Assembly (NCBI GenBank): GCA_000621185.1
Contig: KK211221.1
Location: forward strand, 810,493 to 874,492
Length of the DNA stretch: 64,000 bases
Origin: Franconibacter pulveris DSM 19144
Lineage (GTDB): Bacteria; Pseudomonadota; Gammaproteobacteria; Enterobacterales; Enterobacteriaceae
Reading direction: 5' to 3'
Shown here: positions 63,839 to 64,000 of the stretch, one piece after another
How positions within the stretch are numbered: the first letter of the stretch is position 1
Layout of the letters: every line of letters begins with the position of its first letter
Notes under the pieces: model-generated
What the model was told of the DNA's origin: nothing
Database searches by the model: none
What the model saw: the letters and a program-made list of their open reading frames with translations, nothing else
Made by a program: the position numbers and the translations under genes

Positions 63839-63928
63839 GATTCTGTTCACTCACCGCTTTCGCCATGAGTGCTTATCCGTCACAAGCTGAATTTCTCTCA
63901 AATCACGCCAAAACATCTTCGGCGTTGT

Positions 63929-64000
63929 AAGGTTAAGCCTCACGGTTCATTAGTACCGGTTAGCTCAACGCATCGCTGCGCTTACACACCCGGCCTATCA
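63929..64000 (-). rRNA. rrlH: 23S ribosomal RNA, 3' end (partial)
   Basis: Minus strand GATAGGCCGGGTGTGTAAGC ... GTGAGGCTTAACCTT matches the 3' terminus of 23S rRNA. The gene runs out of the window at the right. Confidence 0.96.

Overview
The window is about 57% GC chromosomal DNA from a member of the Enterobacteriaceae. Gene order around tRNA-Thr(CGT)-proA-proB-phoE-crl-frsA-gpt-pepD, then dinB-yafK-yafJ-gmhA-fadE-yafV and dnaQ/rnhA-yafS-gloB-mltD-yafD-yafC-dkgB-aspU-5S-23S, is the Escherichia coli backbone around thrW to rrnH. It is interrupted by blocks E. coli K-12 lacks at these places (hpx purine catabolism, prfH-rtcB2). Product sequences are close to E. coli but not identical, and an hpx cluster plus prfH-rtcB2 fits Cronobacter, Franconibacter, Enterobacter or Klebsiella relatives; Cronobacter is my best guess, not a demonstrated identity.

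Region by region. 0-17 kb is species-variable: a partial HemJ-type membrane protein, an iron-siderophore-type ABC importer (three genes, with a Fur-like box), two MFS exporters with a LysR regulator, a chemotaxis receptor, a CpdA-like phosphoesterase with an altered active-site motif, a thioesterase, a DppA-like binding protein divergent from a PepT-like peptidase, and a two-gene unit of a TPR protein and a DUF3142 protein. 17.3-22.4 kb is an AT-rich island against the tRNA-Thr gene. It holds a 79-bp direct repeat, small secreted or unknown proteins, a dead IS3-family fragment and an orphan hcp gene coupled to a toxin-44 effector and a lipoprotein-like immunity gene. 22.4-41.3 kb is mostly conserved backbone, with the PrfH/RtcB2 ribosome-rescue and RNA-repair operon; that operon has a short leader ORF and competing hairpins.

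41.2-54.9 kb is a purine ring-catabolism cluster. An NCS2 permease probably brings in urate or xanthine. HIU hydrolase, an OHCU decarboxylase domain, allantoin racemase and PuuE allantoinase carry material to allantoate. Allantoate amidohydrolase (fused to the decarboxylase) and HpxJ lead to oxalurate, and HpxW-X-Y-Z handle oxalurate/oxamate. An NCS1 permease probably imports allantoin. Two regulators, HpxU (RpiR family) and HpxS (GntR family), sit beside inverted-repeat operators. Three sigma-54 (-24/-12) promoter matches precede hpxJ, hpxW and the NCS1 gene, so nitrogen limitation probably drives the cluster. Urate oxidase and an oxamate carbamoyltransferase are not in the window.

54.9-64 kb carries a tRNA-Asp, dnaQ/rnhA, yafS, gloB, mltD, yafD, an MFS exporter divergent from yafC, dkgB, and the end of an rrn operon read leftwards (23S 3' end, 5S, second tRNA-Asp).
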